64,000 nt of DNA from the NCBI GenBank assembly GCA_000436835.1, contig FR889116.1:11753-75752 (forward strand), read 5' to 3'. A program made the position numbers and the translations under genes. Position 1 is the first letter of the stretch. Every line of letters begins with the position of its first letter. A model generated the notes under the pieces. That model was given only the letters and a program-made list of their open reading frames with translations. It was not told the DNA's origin and made no database searches. This stretch comes from Eubacterium sp. CAG:251. Lineage in GTDB: Bacteria > Bacillota > Clostridia > Oscillospirales > Acutalibacteraceae. Shown here piece after piece: positions 8,976-17,453 of this stretch.

Positions 8976-9119
8976 AAGAGCAAATCTGCGATTCGGCAAA
9001 CCCTTTTGTCACTTCGTGACATTTCCCCTGTAAGGGGAATCTCCCTTGCCTTACAGTAGTCTTGTTTATTTGGATTATTTAATATTAAACGAATACCGTA
9101 GGGGCGAACATTGTTCGCC
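8976..9119. repeat. Dispersed palindromic intergenic repeat (two hairpin modules)
   Basis: The spacer between spoIIE and the rimP promoter holds several short palindromes in a row. GTCACTTCGTGAC lies at 9008-9020, TTCCCCTGTAAGGGGAA at 9023-9039, and GGGGCGAACATTGTTCGCC at 9101-9119. Such strings (TCACTTCGTGA, CCCCT..AGGGG, GTAGGGGCG...CGCC) are of a type found as scattered intergenic repeats in gut Clostridia. The last palindrome directly abuts the spoIIE stop codon, so it may also act as its transcription end. No gene is seen here. Confidence 0.55.
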
Positions 9120-11186
9120 TTACCTTTCAAGCATTTTTGCGACTATGACTGACATATCGTCCCTATGCTTTTCGTCGCTGTTTTCAAGTGCGATTTTGAG
9201 TATCGCCTTTGCTTTTTCGTTTGGTTCAAGCGTCGTTTCAAGTCGCAAAAACTTTTCAAGCCATTCATTTCCGACATCGGTTACTCCGTCGCTCATCATA
9301 ATTATTTCATCATCGGTATTAAGAACGGTTGTTCTTTTTGCAAATTCAACCCCTCTCAAAATACCTGCCGGCATAGATGTCAGTTCGCATTTTGTAAGCC
9401 TGTCATCCTTTACTATGTATGAACGGGGAGCACCTGCCTTATAAAATTCACACTTACCGCTGAACAAGTCAACTCTTACACAATCAAGTGTTGCAAGGCT
9501 TTCCTCGTGGCTCTTAACAAGAAGTGCACTGTTTACAACTTTTAAAGAAGAGTCAAATCCAAAACCTGCAGACAAAAGCTTTGACAAAAGACCGGCACCC
9601 ATTGCGCCATCCAAAGCCGCACGGCTTCCTTTTCCCATTCCGTCGCTGATAATGAAAACCATATGTCCTCTTGAATCATTTATAGTTTTTATCGTATCGC
9701 CGCACAAATTGCCCTCTGCGCAGTATTGAGCAAATCCGAAACTCATTTTGAAATTAGGCTTTTCCATAAATGAAAGCAATGTTCCTGCCGAACTGACGTT
9801 TATTTTGCCACGTTCAAACTCTCTCTTACATATTTTGCATATTTCATTAGTCAGGCGCATATTATCAAGCCCTTTTGTGTCATTTGGGGCTAAAATCTCT
9901 ATTCTCATTCTGTCATATTTATCAATTATCGCCGAAATATTTTCGGGAAAAATATCGTATTCGCCGAGCATCCTTCTAATCCTGCCTGCTGCCTTAAAAT
10001 CAAAACTTTCCGCCTCGTCAAATTCAAATGCCAAATCGCCGAGCATATCCGAAATGGAAAAGAATTGGTCTGCCGCAACCATTCGAATTTCACTTTCATT
10101 AGGGTCAACGGTTGAAAAAGAATTGATTTTTTCACGAACATCTCTTACGCTTTCACTAACCTGTGCGAGTGCGCTTGAAGCAAAACGCAACCTTACAACA
10201 AGGCTCTGCCTCAAGCTTCCTTCAGGCGCAATATCCGCCCCGCTTTCCCACAGTTCTGAAAGCTTGAGCGTTAATTTTTCAGGCAAAATACAAAGAATTG
10301 CAGAAGCAAGTACGCTCTCTAAAACCGTACAAAGCGAAAATGCACCCATTTTTGCCGCAACAGCAAAAAACGACATTGAAAGAGTAAAGCTAAGCCCTAT
10401 CGCAAGGCTTGAAAACGAAGTAAAAAGACTGCATAAAAGCGACGAAAACGCATATGCGCCTATCAAAAAAAGTGCATTTTCCTTTGTTATACCGAGTGCG
10501 AAGCCCAGACACAGCGACACAATCAACGCAAAGTGCTGACTGCCGAAGCGAACGGTAGTCAAAATCAAAAGGCAAGCCAAAATTCTTGCAATTGAAACGC
10601 CTTTAATTTCAATAAACGAAATAGATGAAAGCAAAATAGAAAAAGCCACAAAAATGCACGTCAAATCCGTCACGGGCAAAGCTTTAAGCTTAAGCCTTTT
10701 TAAGCTGCAATTTGCCGCACGGTAAAAGAAAAACGTACTGCCCAAAGCAAGGATTGACTCACCGAGAGTTATTGCGTATTCGCCGAGAGTCGAGCCTGAT
10801 TTGACATTCATAACAATCCCTGTTGACAAAACAGACAAACATGAAATGAGCATTGAAAGATACGTTTCACGTCTGACCTTGAAAAATATCAAAGCCGCCG
10901 TGCCGAGAGTACAAATAACCACTGCGCTTACATATCTTATTGCGTTTTCACTTGAGCAAAAAACAATATAACCGAGCGACGCACCGACACAGGCAAAAAG
11001 AAAATTTTTCTTACCCGACACCGCTATAAGCGACACGGCAAACGGACAGCAGCCGCCCACGACGCTTGAAAAGCAAAGCAGAAAAGCAATTACACCCCAA
11101 AGCACACGCTTAGAATATAAAATTATATTTTTTAAATTCTTTTTAGGTATTTTGATTTTATTTTTAATATTTTTAACAATTGCCAT
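9120..11186 (-). CDS. spoIIE: Stage II sporulation protein E (SpoIIE), PP2C-type phosphatase
   Basis: Dephosphorylates SpoIIAA in the forespore, which releases sigma-F, and takes part in polar division. Residues about 20-300 contain a cluster of roughly ten hydrophobic membrane segments. A cytoplasmic linker follows, then the C-terminal PP2C domain (about 470-688) with FIISDGMGKGSRAALDGAMG, the CVRVDLFSGKCEFYKAGAP segment and IIMMSDGVTDVGN. The start at 11186 (MAIVKNIKNK) gives 688 residues. It is preferred because the longer upstream frame overlaps a likely promoter -10 box. It forms a separate transcription unit: a terminator lies upstream and a palindromic repeat downstream. Confidence 0.93.
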   Translation of the reverse strand: MAIVKNIKNKIKIPKKNLKNIILYSKRVLWGVIAFLLCFSSVVGGCCPFAVSLIAVSGKKNFLFACVGASLGYIVFCSSENAIRYVSAVVICTLGTAALIFFKVRRETYLSMLISCLSVLSTGIVMNVKSGSTLGEYAITLGESILALGSTFFFYRAANCSLKRLKLKALPVTDLTCIFVAFSILLSSISFIEIKGVSIARILACLLILTTVRFGSQHFALIVSLCLGFALGITKENALFLIGAYAFSSLLCSLFTSFSSLAIGLSFTLSMSFFAVAAKMGAFSLCTVLESVLASAILCILPEKLTLKLSELWESGADIAPEGSLRQSLVVRLRFASSALAQVSESVRDVREKINSFSTVDPNESEIRMVAADQFFSISDMLGDLAFEFDEAESFDFKAAGRIRRMLGEYDIFPENISAIIDKYDRMRIEILAPNDTKGLDNMRLTNEICKICKREFERGKINVSSAGTLLSFMEKPNFKMSFGFAQYCAEGNLCGDTIKTINDSRGHMVFIISDGMGKGSRAALDGAMGAGLLSKLLSAGFGFDSSLKVVNSALLVKSHEESLATLDCVRVDLFSGKCEFYKAGAPRSYIVKDDRLTKCELTSMPAGILRGVEFAKRTTVLNTDDEIIMMSDGVTDVGNEWLEKFLRLETTLEPNEKAKAILKIALENSDEKHRDDMSVIVAKMLER

Positions 11187-11205
11187 TTTTACACATCCCA
11201 AAAGC

Positions 11206-11238
11206 ATTATAACCAAACGCTTTTGAGAATTTTGTAAA
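11206..11238 (-). promoter_or_regulatory. Candidate spoIIE promoter with 21-bp spacer
   Basis: On the minus strand TTTACA (11238-11233) and a perfect TATAAT (11211-11206) are separated by exactly 21 bases, too long for normal sigma-A use. In Bacillus subtilis the Spo0A-activated spoIIE promoter has the same feature (21 bp). A TGTCGAA-type 0A box is not obvious nearby, so Spo0A control is inferred only. Confidence 0.5.
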
Positions 11239-11250
11239 AACAGGTAAGCA

Positions 11251-11290
11251 AAATAAAAAGACTTCACCCCCAAAAAAATTGGGTGAAGCC
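11251..11290 (-). terminator. Rho-independent terminator after the P-type-ATPase-like gene
   Basis: On the minus strand, six bases beyond the stop codon of the upstream gene, the arms GGCTTCACCC and GGGTGAAGTC form a hairpin. It is followed by TTTTTATTTT. Confidence 0.85.
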
Positions 11291-11296
11291 TTTTAA

Positions 11297-13759
11297 TCAC
11301 ATAAATAAACTTTTAATTTTTGCAAGAAGATTTACAAAAATGCACCACGCCGCCTGAAAAAGCGCAACCTTGATTGCATCAAGCTGGTCAATTCCGCCGA
11401 CAAATGCCAAAAGACCAACAACACCGAACCCCAAAGCAGAGCCAAACGATATAAGAACGCTGATTAGTTTTCTAGTCTCCTGCAAATCCTCAGCCGCACT
11501 GAATGCCGAAACAAGGCCGAGAGCGGAGCCGTTATGAACAATGTAGGCAGGTGACTTTTGAGCAAAAAGGTTTGAATATTTTTCAAACGCTCTGCCGTTT
11601 GACGAATTCATAACTCTGATATATCCGTCCGGAAGTTCAAAAAGCTCGGCAATGCTTTCGTCATTAATGAATGGGTCGGCACTGCGAACAAGAATTGTCA
11701 TTCCGCTTTTTTCAAGCTTTCTAAGCGCTTTTTTAAGCTGAGGGTCGGCACTGTAAGACACAACAAACATTGCCATCAACTTTCCCGCCTCTGCAAGATA
11801 AAGCACTTTTCTGCCCTTACGGGTATATTTTTTTTCAAAATCTTCCTTAAGCACGGGAACACCGTGATGAATAAGCAAATCCCTTGTGCCTACAAGAATT
11901 TTTTTGCGATAAATCCAACCGGTTGTTCCGAGCCTGTCCTCATAAACAATATCGTCAACCTCAGGCAAAATCGCCTGTTTGCCGATAATCACATCGTCAA
12001 AAACAGAAGCAAGCGGACTTTTTGTATTAATAATAACCGAAGCGGTTTTTAAAATAACGTCATCAGCTTTAGCGCCGTTAAATGTTTTAATTCCGTGAAT
12101 TTCACAGCTGCGAGGTCCGAAAAGATTTTGCGCCTCAATAACAATTGCATTGGCATCGCTTGTAACGCTTGCACCCTCAAATCCATTCACCATAGCGCCA
12201 CGGGTTCTAAGCTGCTTTGACACTCCCAAAAGTGTATTATTGGTACAAAACAGCGCATAGCAAGGAGTTGTGATACACATAGCGCAAACAAAAGCATTAA
12301 CTCCCAAATGCCAATTTTGATTAATTAAGCCAACAACAACTGCTAAAATTATATTAAGAAGAAGTGAAACAGTACCGACATATTTACTGATTTTATCCGC
12401 CGGCTCATCCACACTTGAAATATCAAGAAACTTAGTTGCAAAATCCGTTTTAATGCTTGCCTTTAAATTAGGTTCTCCGGTTAAAAGCCCACGGCTTATA
12501 ATTCCTGCGTCAACCTTATTAACAATCGGCTCAACGGTATATTTTTCCTTTTGATTTGCTATAAAATCAAAGTCTGTTCTTATTCTTGTAATAAATGTAT
12601 ATTTTCCAAGTCCGCTCAAAAGCAGAGCAAACGCACCTGCAAACGGATAAAGCGTACCGTCATCGAGAAGCAAGTTGCTGTCAATCAAAAGCAAAATTGT
12701 GTGAACAAAAACTATTATTTCCGCCACACATATCGGAAAGTCACTGTTAATGCCGCCTTTGAGCTTAAAGCCGTGCATAAATATTCTCGCATTGACAACG
12801 CAAACAATAACAAATAAAACAAGAAGCGTTATTATGTAAGGCGTACTGTCAAGCAAAAGCGACGGTAAATAGGAGCTGTCCTTAAATCCTGTCAAAAGTC
12901 CTAAAACAAAGGTTAAGGCAAATGTTATTTTTAAATTCAGCGAAGCTGACGAACGTGCGTCATCAAGCCTTTTTGAAAATGCCGATTGCTCATCTGCACT
13001 TTCATATTCCTTTTTAATCACGGTATCCTTGTCCGCTTTTGCCGCATCCTCAATATCTTCAGGTGAAAAAATGCGAAACTTATTGACCTTTTCTTTTCGC
13101 CTTTCCTTTAACTGCTTTTCAGCAAGTTCCTCATCAATTTTATCTATCTGCTTTGTTTCGTCATCAAAGCCGTCAAGAACAATTTGAACTGCCTGCTCCT
13201 CTTCCCTTTGCTCCTGAGCCTTTTCTTCCTTCTCCTTAATTTCCTCTCGAGTAAGGGAAATTTTCGTTTTTTCAAGTTCCTCAACGGCTACAATGGTAGG
13301 TATTTCCTCAAGGTCGCCCGTTTTGTCAAATCTCGACTTGCTCTTTATCGTGGCAGGCCTTTCAATAATTTCCGGCGGCTTTTTGGAATAAATCGGTTCT
13401 TTGGTACGGTTGCTTGTAAAAAAGCTTTTTTGTACGGTTTTTTGGCTTGCAAAATCGTCGCTCTTTGACTTTGGCTTAAAATCAATATGCTTTGTTTTCC
13501 CGTCATCTTCAGCTTTTATGGCTGGGCCGACTTTCGTTTTATCCGAGGCAGTGCTTTTTTCATACGTCTTTACATTTTCACTTTTAGGTTGAATTTTTAT
13601 ATTTTCAATATCAGGCTTAGGCACCTCTATTTCACGCTTTGTTATCTCATTTGCAGATGTATTTACATCTTCCAAAGCCGATTGTGCCTGTTTTACCGTC
13701 TTTTTTCTTATTTCCTCAGCCTGCCTGATTATTTCATCAATAGATAAGCTTTCGTTCAT
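11297..13759 (-). CDS. P-type-ATPase-like membrane protein lacking the catalytic Asp (pseudo-ATPase)
   Basis: An 820-residue protein. Residues 1-265 are a charged, probably disordered cytoplasmic region rich in Lys, Glu and Ser. Eight membrane segments follow at about 275-292, 308-328, 341-359, 370-390, 460-480, 484-504, 765-788 and 795-812. The layout and the soluble loop at about 510-750 match the core of a P-type ATPase. TTPC at 497-500 stands where CPC/TPC occurs in helix M4, and LRTRGAMVNGFEG resembles the stretch before the phosphorylation site. GWIYRKKILVGTRDLL resembles the nucleotide domain. However, the DKTGT motif is replaced by IEAQNLF (Glu542 where Asp is expected), and TGD and GDGxND are not recognisable. 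It therefore cannot be a normal pump. It lies just upstream of spoIIE; rlmB precedes it by 26 bases. Function unknown. Confidence 0.8.
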   Translation of the reverse strand: MNESLSIDEIIRQAEEIRKKTVKQAQSALEDVNTSANEITKREIEVPKPDIENIKIQPKSENVKTYEKSTASDKTKVGPAIKAEDDGKTKHIDFKPKSKSDDFASQKTVQKSFFTSNRTKEPIYSKKPPEIIERPATIKSKSRFDKTGDLEEIPTIVAVEELEKTKISLTREEIKEKEEKAQEQREEEQAVQIVLDGFDDETKQIDKIDEELAEKQLKERRKEKVNKFRIFSPEDIEDAAKADKDTVIKKEYESADEQSAFSKRLDDARSSASLNLKITFALTFVLGLLTGFKDSSYLPSLLLDSTPYIITLLVLFVIVCVVNARIFMHGFKLKGGINSDFPICVAEIIVFVHTILLLIDSNLLLDDGTLYPFAGAFALLLSGLGKYTFITRIRTDFDFIANQKEKYTVEPIVNKVDAGIISRGLLTGEPNLKASIKTDFATKFLDISSVDEPADKISKYVGTVSLLLNIILAVVVGLINQNWHLGVNAFVCAMCITTPCYALFCTNNTLLGVSKQLRTRGAMVNGFEGASVTSDANAIVIEAQNLFGPRSCEIHGIKTFNGAKADDVILKTASVIINTKSPLASVFDDVIIGKQAILPEVDDIVYEDRLGTTGWIYRKKILVGTRDLLIHHGVPVLKEDFEKKYTRKGRKVLYLAEAGKLMAMFVVSYSADPQLKKALRKLEKSGMTILVRSADPFINDESIAELFELPDGYIRVMNSSNGRAFEKYSNLFAQKSPAYIVHNGSALGLVSAFSAAEDLQETRKLISVLISFGSALGFGVVGLLAFVGGIDQLDAIKVALFQAAWCIFVNLLAKIKSLFM

Positions 13760-13785
13760 AATTCTCCACTCTCAATATAATTATA

Positions 13786-14550
13786 TTAAAGACCGAGCCT
13801 TTGCCTTGCGACCTCATACATAATAATACCTGCCGCAACAGAAGCGTTAAGCGAATTAACCTTTCCGCACATAGGAAGCGAAACAGTTACATCGCATTTT
13901 TCCTTAATGAGCCTGCCGACACCGCTTCCCTCATTGCCGACAACAAGTGCACAGCCACTGGAAAAGTCTGTTTTGCACCAAGGCTGACCATCCATATCGG
14001 CACAGTAAACCCAAACATTCTGCTTTTTAAGTTCTTCAATAACAGAAACTAAATTGCCTACCCTTGCAACTTTAACATATTCAAGTGCGCCGCACGAGGT
14101 TTTTGCAACGATAAAATTAAGCCCAACATTTCTTCTTTTCGGAATAATAATTCCGTGAGCGCCGCAAGCTTCGGCAGTTCTGATAATTGCGCCGAGATTA
14201 TGGCTGTCCTCAATTTCATCGCAAATTATAATAAAAGGCGCTTCGCCTTTGCTTTTTGCATATTCCAAAATATCATCAACGCTTGAATAGCTGTGAGCCG
14301 GAACATTAGCCGCAACCCCCTGATGATTGCCGCCGGCACACATAAAATCAAGCTTTTTCCTGTCCACTGTCTTAACAACTATTTTATTTTCCCTGCACAT
14401 TGCAATAATACGGTTAATTGAGCCTTCCCTCTCACCCTTTGCAACAAGCACATTTTCAACCTCTCTGCCGCTTTTGAGAAGTTCTATAACAGCGTTTCTG
14501 CCTATTATCAAATTATCGTTTGTTCTGTAATCTTTTTCTTCCTTTGGCAT
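13786..14550 (-). CDS. rlmB: TrmH/SpoU-family 23S rRNA 2'-O-methyltransferase
   Basis: A 254-residue SPOUT methyltransferase that methylates a ribose in rRNA (RlmB type) using S-adenosylmethionine. The N-terminal substrate-binding domain covers about residues 10-85 (IIGRNAVIELLKSGREVENV). The trefoil-knot domain carries motif 1 (SHNLGAIIRTAEACGAHG), motif 2 (ALVVGNEGSGV) and motif 3 (VSLPMCGKVNSLNASVAAGI). The ATG at 14550 has GGAG 8 bases upstream and gives the normal N-terminus; two earlier in-frame ATGs lie between the promoter and the ribosome binding site. The exact target nucleotide is inferred from the family. Confidence 0.9.
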   Translation of the reverse strand: MPKEEKDYRTNDNLIIGRNAVIELLKSGREVENVLVAKGEREGSINRIIAMCRENKIVVKTVDRKKLDFMCAGGNHQGVAANVPAHSYSSVDDILEYAKSKGEAPFIIICDEIEDSHNLGAIIRTAEACGAHGIIIPKRRNVGLNFIVAKTSCGALEYVKVARVGNLVSVIEELKKQNVWVYCADMDGQPWCKTDFSSGCALVVGNEGSGVGRLIKEKCDVTVSLPMCGKVNSLNASVAAGIIMYEVARQRLGL

Positions 14551-14581
14551 ATTTTGTATCTCCATAAATTTATTCAGTTTA

Positions 14582-14610
14582 ATTATAACATTATATAGTA
14601 TCCATTTCAA
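14582..14610 (-). promoter_or_regulatory. Sigma-A-like promoter of rlmB
   Basis: On the minus strand TTGAAA (14610-14605) and TATAAT (14587-14582) are separated by 17 bases. It is divergent from the promoter of the oxidoreductase gene. Confidence 0.7.
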
Positions 14611-14636
14611 TTATTATTTAACATAAATCATAATAA

Positions 14637-14665
14637 TTGACTAAGTGAAAAAACTAAAGTATAAT
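14637..14665 (+). promoter_or_regulatory. Sigma-A-like promoter of the oxidoreductase-GH36 operon
   Basis: TTGACT (14637-14642), 17 bases, TATAAT (14660-14665), followed by an AGGAG ribosome binding site and the ATG at 14690. The match is close to consensus. Confidence 0.75.
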
Positions 14666-14689
14666 AAAGAAAATAAAGGAGTGTTAAAT

Positions 14690-15679
14690 ATGGCTGAATA
14701 TAATTGGGCAACTCTCGGTTGCGGCGTTATTGCGCACCAGCTTGCAGATGCTATGAAAGCAAAAGGCAGGGCACTTTACAGCGTTGCCAACAGAACGTAT
14801 GACAAAGCGATTTCCTTTGCCGAAGAATACGGCATTAAAAAGGTTTACGGCAATATTGAAGAAGTGTTTGAGGATGAAAATGTCGATATTATTTATATTT
14901 CCACTCCTCACAACACGCATATTGAATATTTAAGGAAAGCTCTCAGCCACGGCAAACACGTTATATGCGAAAAATCAATTACGTTAAACAGTGCCGAACT
15001 CAACGAAGCAATTGACCTTGCAGAGAAAAATCACGTCGTTTTGGCTGAAGCGATGACAATTTACCATATGCCGATTTACAAAAAGCTTGATGAAATAATA
15101 AAATCGGGTAAGTTAGGCGAGCTTAGGCTTATTCAAATGAATTTCGGCAGTTACAAGCCCTACGATATGAACAACAGATTTTTTAATCGTAATCTTGCCG
15201 GCGGCGCAATGCTTGATATCGGCGTTTACGCCCTCTCAATCGTTCGCTTTTTTATGACGTCAAAGCCGCACAAAATTGCCACACAGGTTAAATATGCGCC
15301 GACAGGAGTTGACGAACAGGCAAGTATTCTTCTTCAAAACAAAGAAGATGAAATGGCAACTGTTATTCTTTCGCTCCACGCAAAGCAGCCAAAAAGAGCA
15401 ACAATTGCTTTTGACAAGGGATATATAGAAATTTACGAATATCCAAGGGGTGACGAAGCTACAATCACCTACACCGAAACGCTCAAAAGCGAAAAAATAA
15501 GCGCAGGAGATACGGCAAAAGCACTTGAATATGAAATTGACGATATGGAAAAGGCAGTAGCCGGCGAAAACGTAGATATGCATCTCGACTTCACACGTGA
15601 TGTTATGGACATAATGACGTTTATAAGAAAAGAATGGGGCATGTTTTACCCCGAAGAAGAGGGCAAAGAAATTATTTGA
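14690..15679 (+). CDS. Gfo/Idh/MocA-family NAD(P)-dependent oxidoreductase
   Basis: A 329-residue dehydrogenase of the glucose-fructose oxidoreductase / inositol dehydrogenase family. The Rossmann fold starts at once with ATLGCGVIAHQLADAM (G-x-G-x-x-A). IYISTPHNTHIE and HVICEKSITLN follow; the latter is the EKP-like catalytic Lys motif, here EKS. The C-terminal half is the beta-sheet substrate domain with GGAMLDIGVYALS. The ATG at 14690 has AGGAG 8 bases upstream; the upstream in-frame ATG overlaps the promoter. It is followed after 23 bases by a GH36 glycosidase, which suggests a sugar or sugar-acid substrate, but this is not identified. Confidence 0.88.
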   Translation: MAEYNWATLGCGVIAHQLADAMKAKGRALYSVANRTYDKAISFAEEYGIKKVYGNIEEVFEDENVDIIYISTPHNTHIEYLRKALSHGKHVICEKSITLNSAELNEAIDLAEKNHVVLAEAMTIYHMPIYKKLDEIIKSGKLGELRLIQMNFGSYKPYDMNNRFFNRNLAGGAMLDIGVYALSIVRFFMTSKPHKIATQVKYAPTGVDEQASILLQNKEDEMATVILSLHAKQPKRATIAFDKGYIEIYEYPRGDEATITYTETLKSEKISAGDTAKALEYEIDDMEKAVAGENVDMHLDFTRDVMDIMTFIRKEWGMFYPEEEGKEII

Positions 15680-15702
15680 CATTAAAAGAAAGGTTAAAAA
15701 AT

Positions 15703-17367
15703 ATGAGCTATCAATATAACATTATCTATACCGCAGGCGGCAAAGTGCACAAAACTCACCACAGCGAAACCGTAGATTTTGAAATAAGAGAAGAAATCAA
15801 CGGTGATATTTTAACACTTACCCTTTTGCCAAAAACAGATATTACATTTCAAAAATTTGAGATTAAAGATAACATCTCATTTTCAAAAGAAAGCAAATTT
15901 TTTGTAAACGGATATCAAAGCTGGACTGTTTCAAAAGAGTATGCACCGAATGACGATATGCGTGATGATTTCAATCCAAAATTTCTGTCTGTTTTAGATA
16001 AAAAAAGTTTTAACATCAGGGGCATTTGGGGCGCAGGTGATTTAACCTTCCACGAATATCCTGAGCAAATCGGAATATTTTACGGATATTCTTACGCTTA
16101 CATCAGAAATGCAAACGATATCCGCCTTTTTGCTTCCTTAAGTGAAAGAGCCGGATACACAATCATCACGTTTAATGCCAACGCTTCAACCGTTTCTGTT
16201 AAAAAAGACCTTGAGGGCGTTACATACAAAAAAGGTCAGGAAATTACACTTCTTGAACTTTGCGATATTATTGATAACATTGACAATGCATTTGATAAAT
16301 ATTTTGAAGAGGCAAAAATCGATAAGCCGAGAGCAAAAAGAATGTGCGGCTACACCACATGGTACAACTATTACACAAGCGTAACCGAGGAAATCGTTGA
16401 ACGTGATCTTGAAGCGATTGCAAAATTAGGCTCAAAGATTGACATTTTTCAAGTCGATGACGGCTACGAAAGAACTGTCGGTGATTGGCTTTATCACGAC
16501 GAGAAGAAATTCCCGTCAGGTATGAAGCTTATTGCGGATAATATTCACAAAAACGATATGCTTGCAGGCTTATGGCTTGCGCCGTTCGCCGCAACACCCA
16601 AATCATACATATATAACAAGCACAAGGATTGGTTTGTGAAAAACAAAAACGGCAAAATTCCGTTTGCTTCTCACAATTGGGGCGGATTTTATGCGCTTGA
16701 CATTTACAACAAAGAGGTCAGGCAATATTTAAAAGAGGTTTTTGATACCGTCTTAAATGTTTGGGGCTACGATATGGTTAAGCTCGACTTTCTTTATGCT
16801 TGTTGCATTATTCCGTTTAACGGTAAAAGCCGAGGCGAGATTATGTGCGACGCAATGGACCTTATCAGAGAGCTTTGCGGCGATAAATTAATCTTAGGCT
16901 GCGGTGTTCCGCTTGCTCCCGCATTCGGAAAGGTTGATTTTTGCAGAATCGGCGCCGATATGGCTCTCAGTTGGGGTAAAAAGCCGTTTTCAAGAGAGGA
17001 TGTTTCCACAAAGCATGCACTTCTTAACACGATTTTCCGTCGTGAACTTGACGGCAGAGCTTTTTTAAACGACCCTGATGTATTTCTTTTGAGAGATAAT
17101 AATATTAAAATGTCCTTTGAACAAAGAAAATTAATCGCTGAAACCGCAAGCCTTTTTGGCAACTTGCTTTTTGTCAGCGATGATGTTTCAACATATAATA
17201 ACAATCAAAAGGATTGCTTTATCAACGTCACAACACGTAATAAAGCTGACATAAATTATGTAAATATGGACAGCGACGGTGATATTTCAATTAAATATAC
17301 GCTCGACGGCGAGAAAAAAGGTTATTGCTTCAACATAAACAGCGGCGATAAAAAGGTCTTAATTTGA
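15703..17367 (+). CDS. Glycoside hydrolase family 36-like alpha-galactosidase
   Basis: A 554-residue cytoplasmic protein without a signal peptide. It has an N-terminal beta-sandwich (to about 200) and a (beta/alpha)8 barrel with CGYTTWYNYYTSVTEE, FQVDDGYERTVGDW, LWLAPFAATPKSYIY and YDMVKLDFLYAC. The Asp in KLDF is the expected nucleophile. FCRIGADMALSW carries the expected acid/base Asp. These fit GH36/GH27-type alpha-galactosidases (clan GH-D). It is shorter than many GH36 enzymes (about 700 residues). The ATG at 15703 has an AAAGG ribosome binding site; the upstream in-frame ATG is inside the previous gene. Substrate not certain; raffinose- or melibiose-like galactosides are likely. Confidence 0.85.
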   Translation: MSYQYNIIYTAGGKVHKTHHSETVDFEIREEINGDILTLTLLPKTDITFQKFEIKDNISFSKESKFFVNGYQSWTVSKEYAPNDDMRDDFNPKFLSVLDKKSFNIRGIWGAGDLTFHEYPEQIGIFYGYSYAYIRNANDIRLFASLSERAGYTIITFNANASTVSVKKDLEGVTYKKGQEITLLELCDIIDNIDNAFDKYFEEAKIDKPRAKRMCGYTTWYNYYTSVTEEIVERDLEAIAKLGSKIDIFQVDDGYERTVGDWLYHDEKKFPSGMKLIADNIHKNDMLAGLWLAPFAATPKSYIYNKHKDWFVKNKNGKIPFASHNWGGFYALDIYNKEVRQYLKEVFDTVLNVWGYDMVKLDFLYACCIIPFNGKSRGEIMCDAMDLIRELCGDKLILGCGVPLAPAFGKVDFCRIGADMALSWGKKPFSREDVSTKHALLNTIFRRELDGRAFLNDPDVFLLRDNNIKMSFEQRKLIAETASLFGNLLFVSDDVSTYNNNQKDCFINVTTRNKADINYVNMDSDGDISIKYTLDGEKKGYCFNINSGDKKVLI

Positions 17368-17395
17368 CAGTATTAAAAATTTTTATGTTTCGCTA

Positions 17396-17430
17396 TTGAA
17401 TACTTACAAAACCTATGGTATAATTAGGTT
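17396..17430 (+). promoter_or_regulatory. Promoter and candidate autoregulatory operator of the Rrf2 gene
   Basis: TTGAAT (17396-17401), 17 bases, TATAAT (17419-17424). The -10 box lies inside an inverted repeat AACCTA-N9-TAGGTT (17410-17430). A dimeric Rrf2 repressor bound there would block RNA polymerase, so autoregulation is likely. Confidence 0.6.
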
Positions 17431-17453
17431 ATGATTTAAAAGGAAGCGATAAT

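Noticed and set aside
9748..10539. 263-codon open frame antisense to spoIIE
   Set aside because: Leu/Ser-rich product caused by codon bias on the other strand; no ribosome binding site or recognisable domain.
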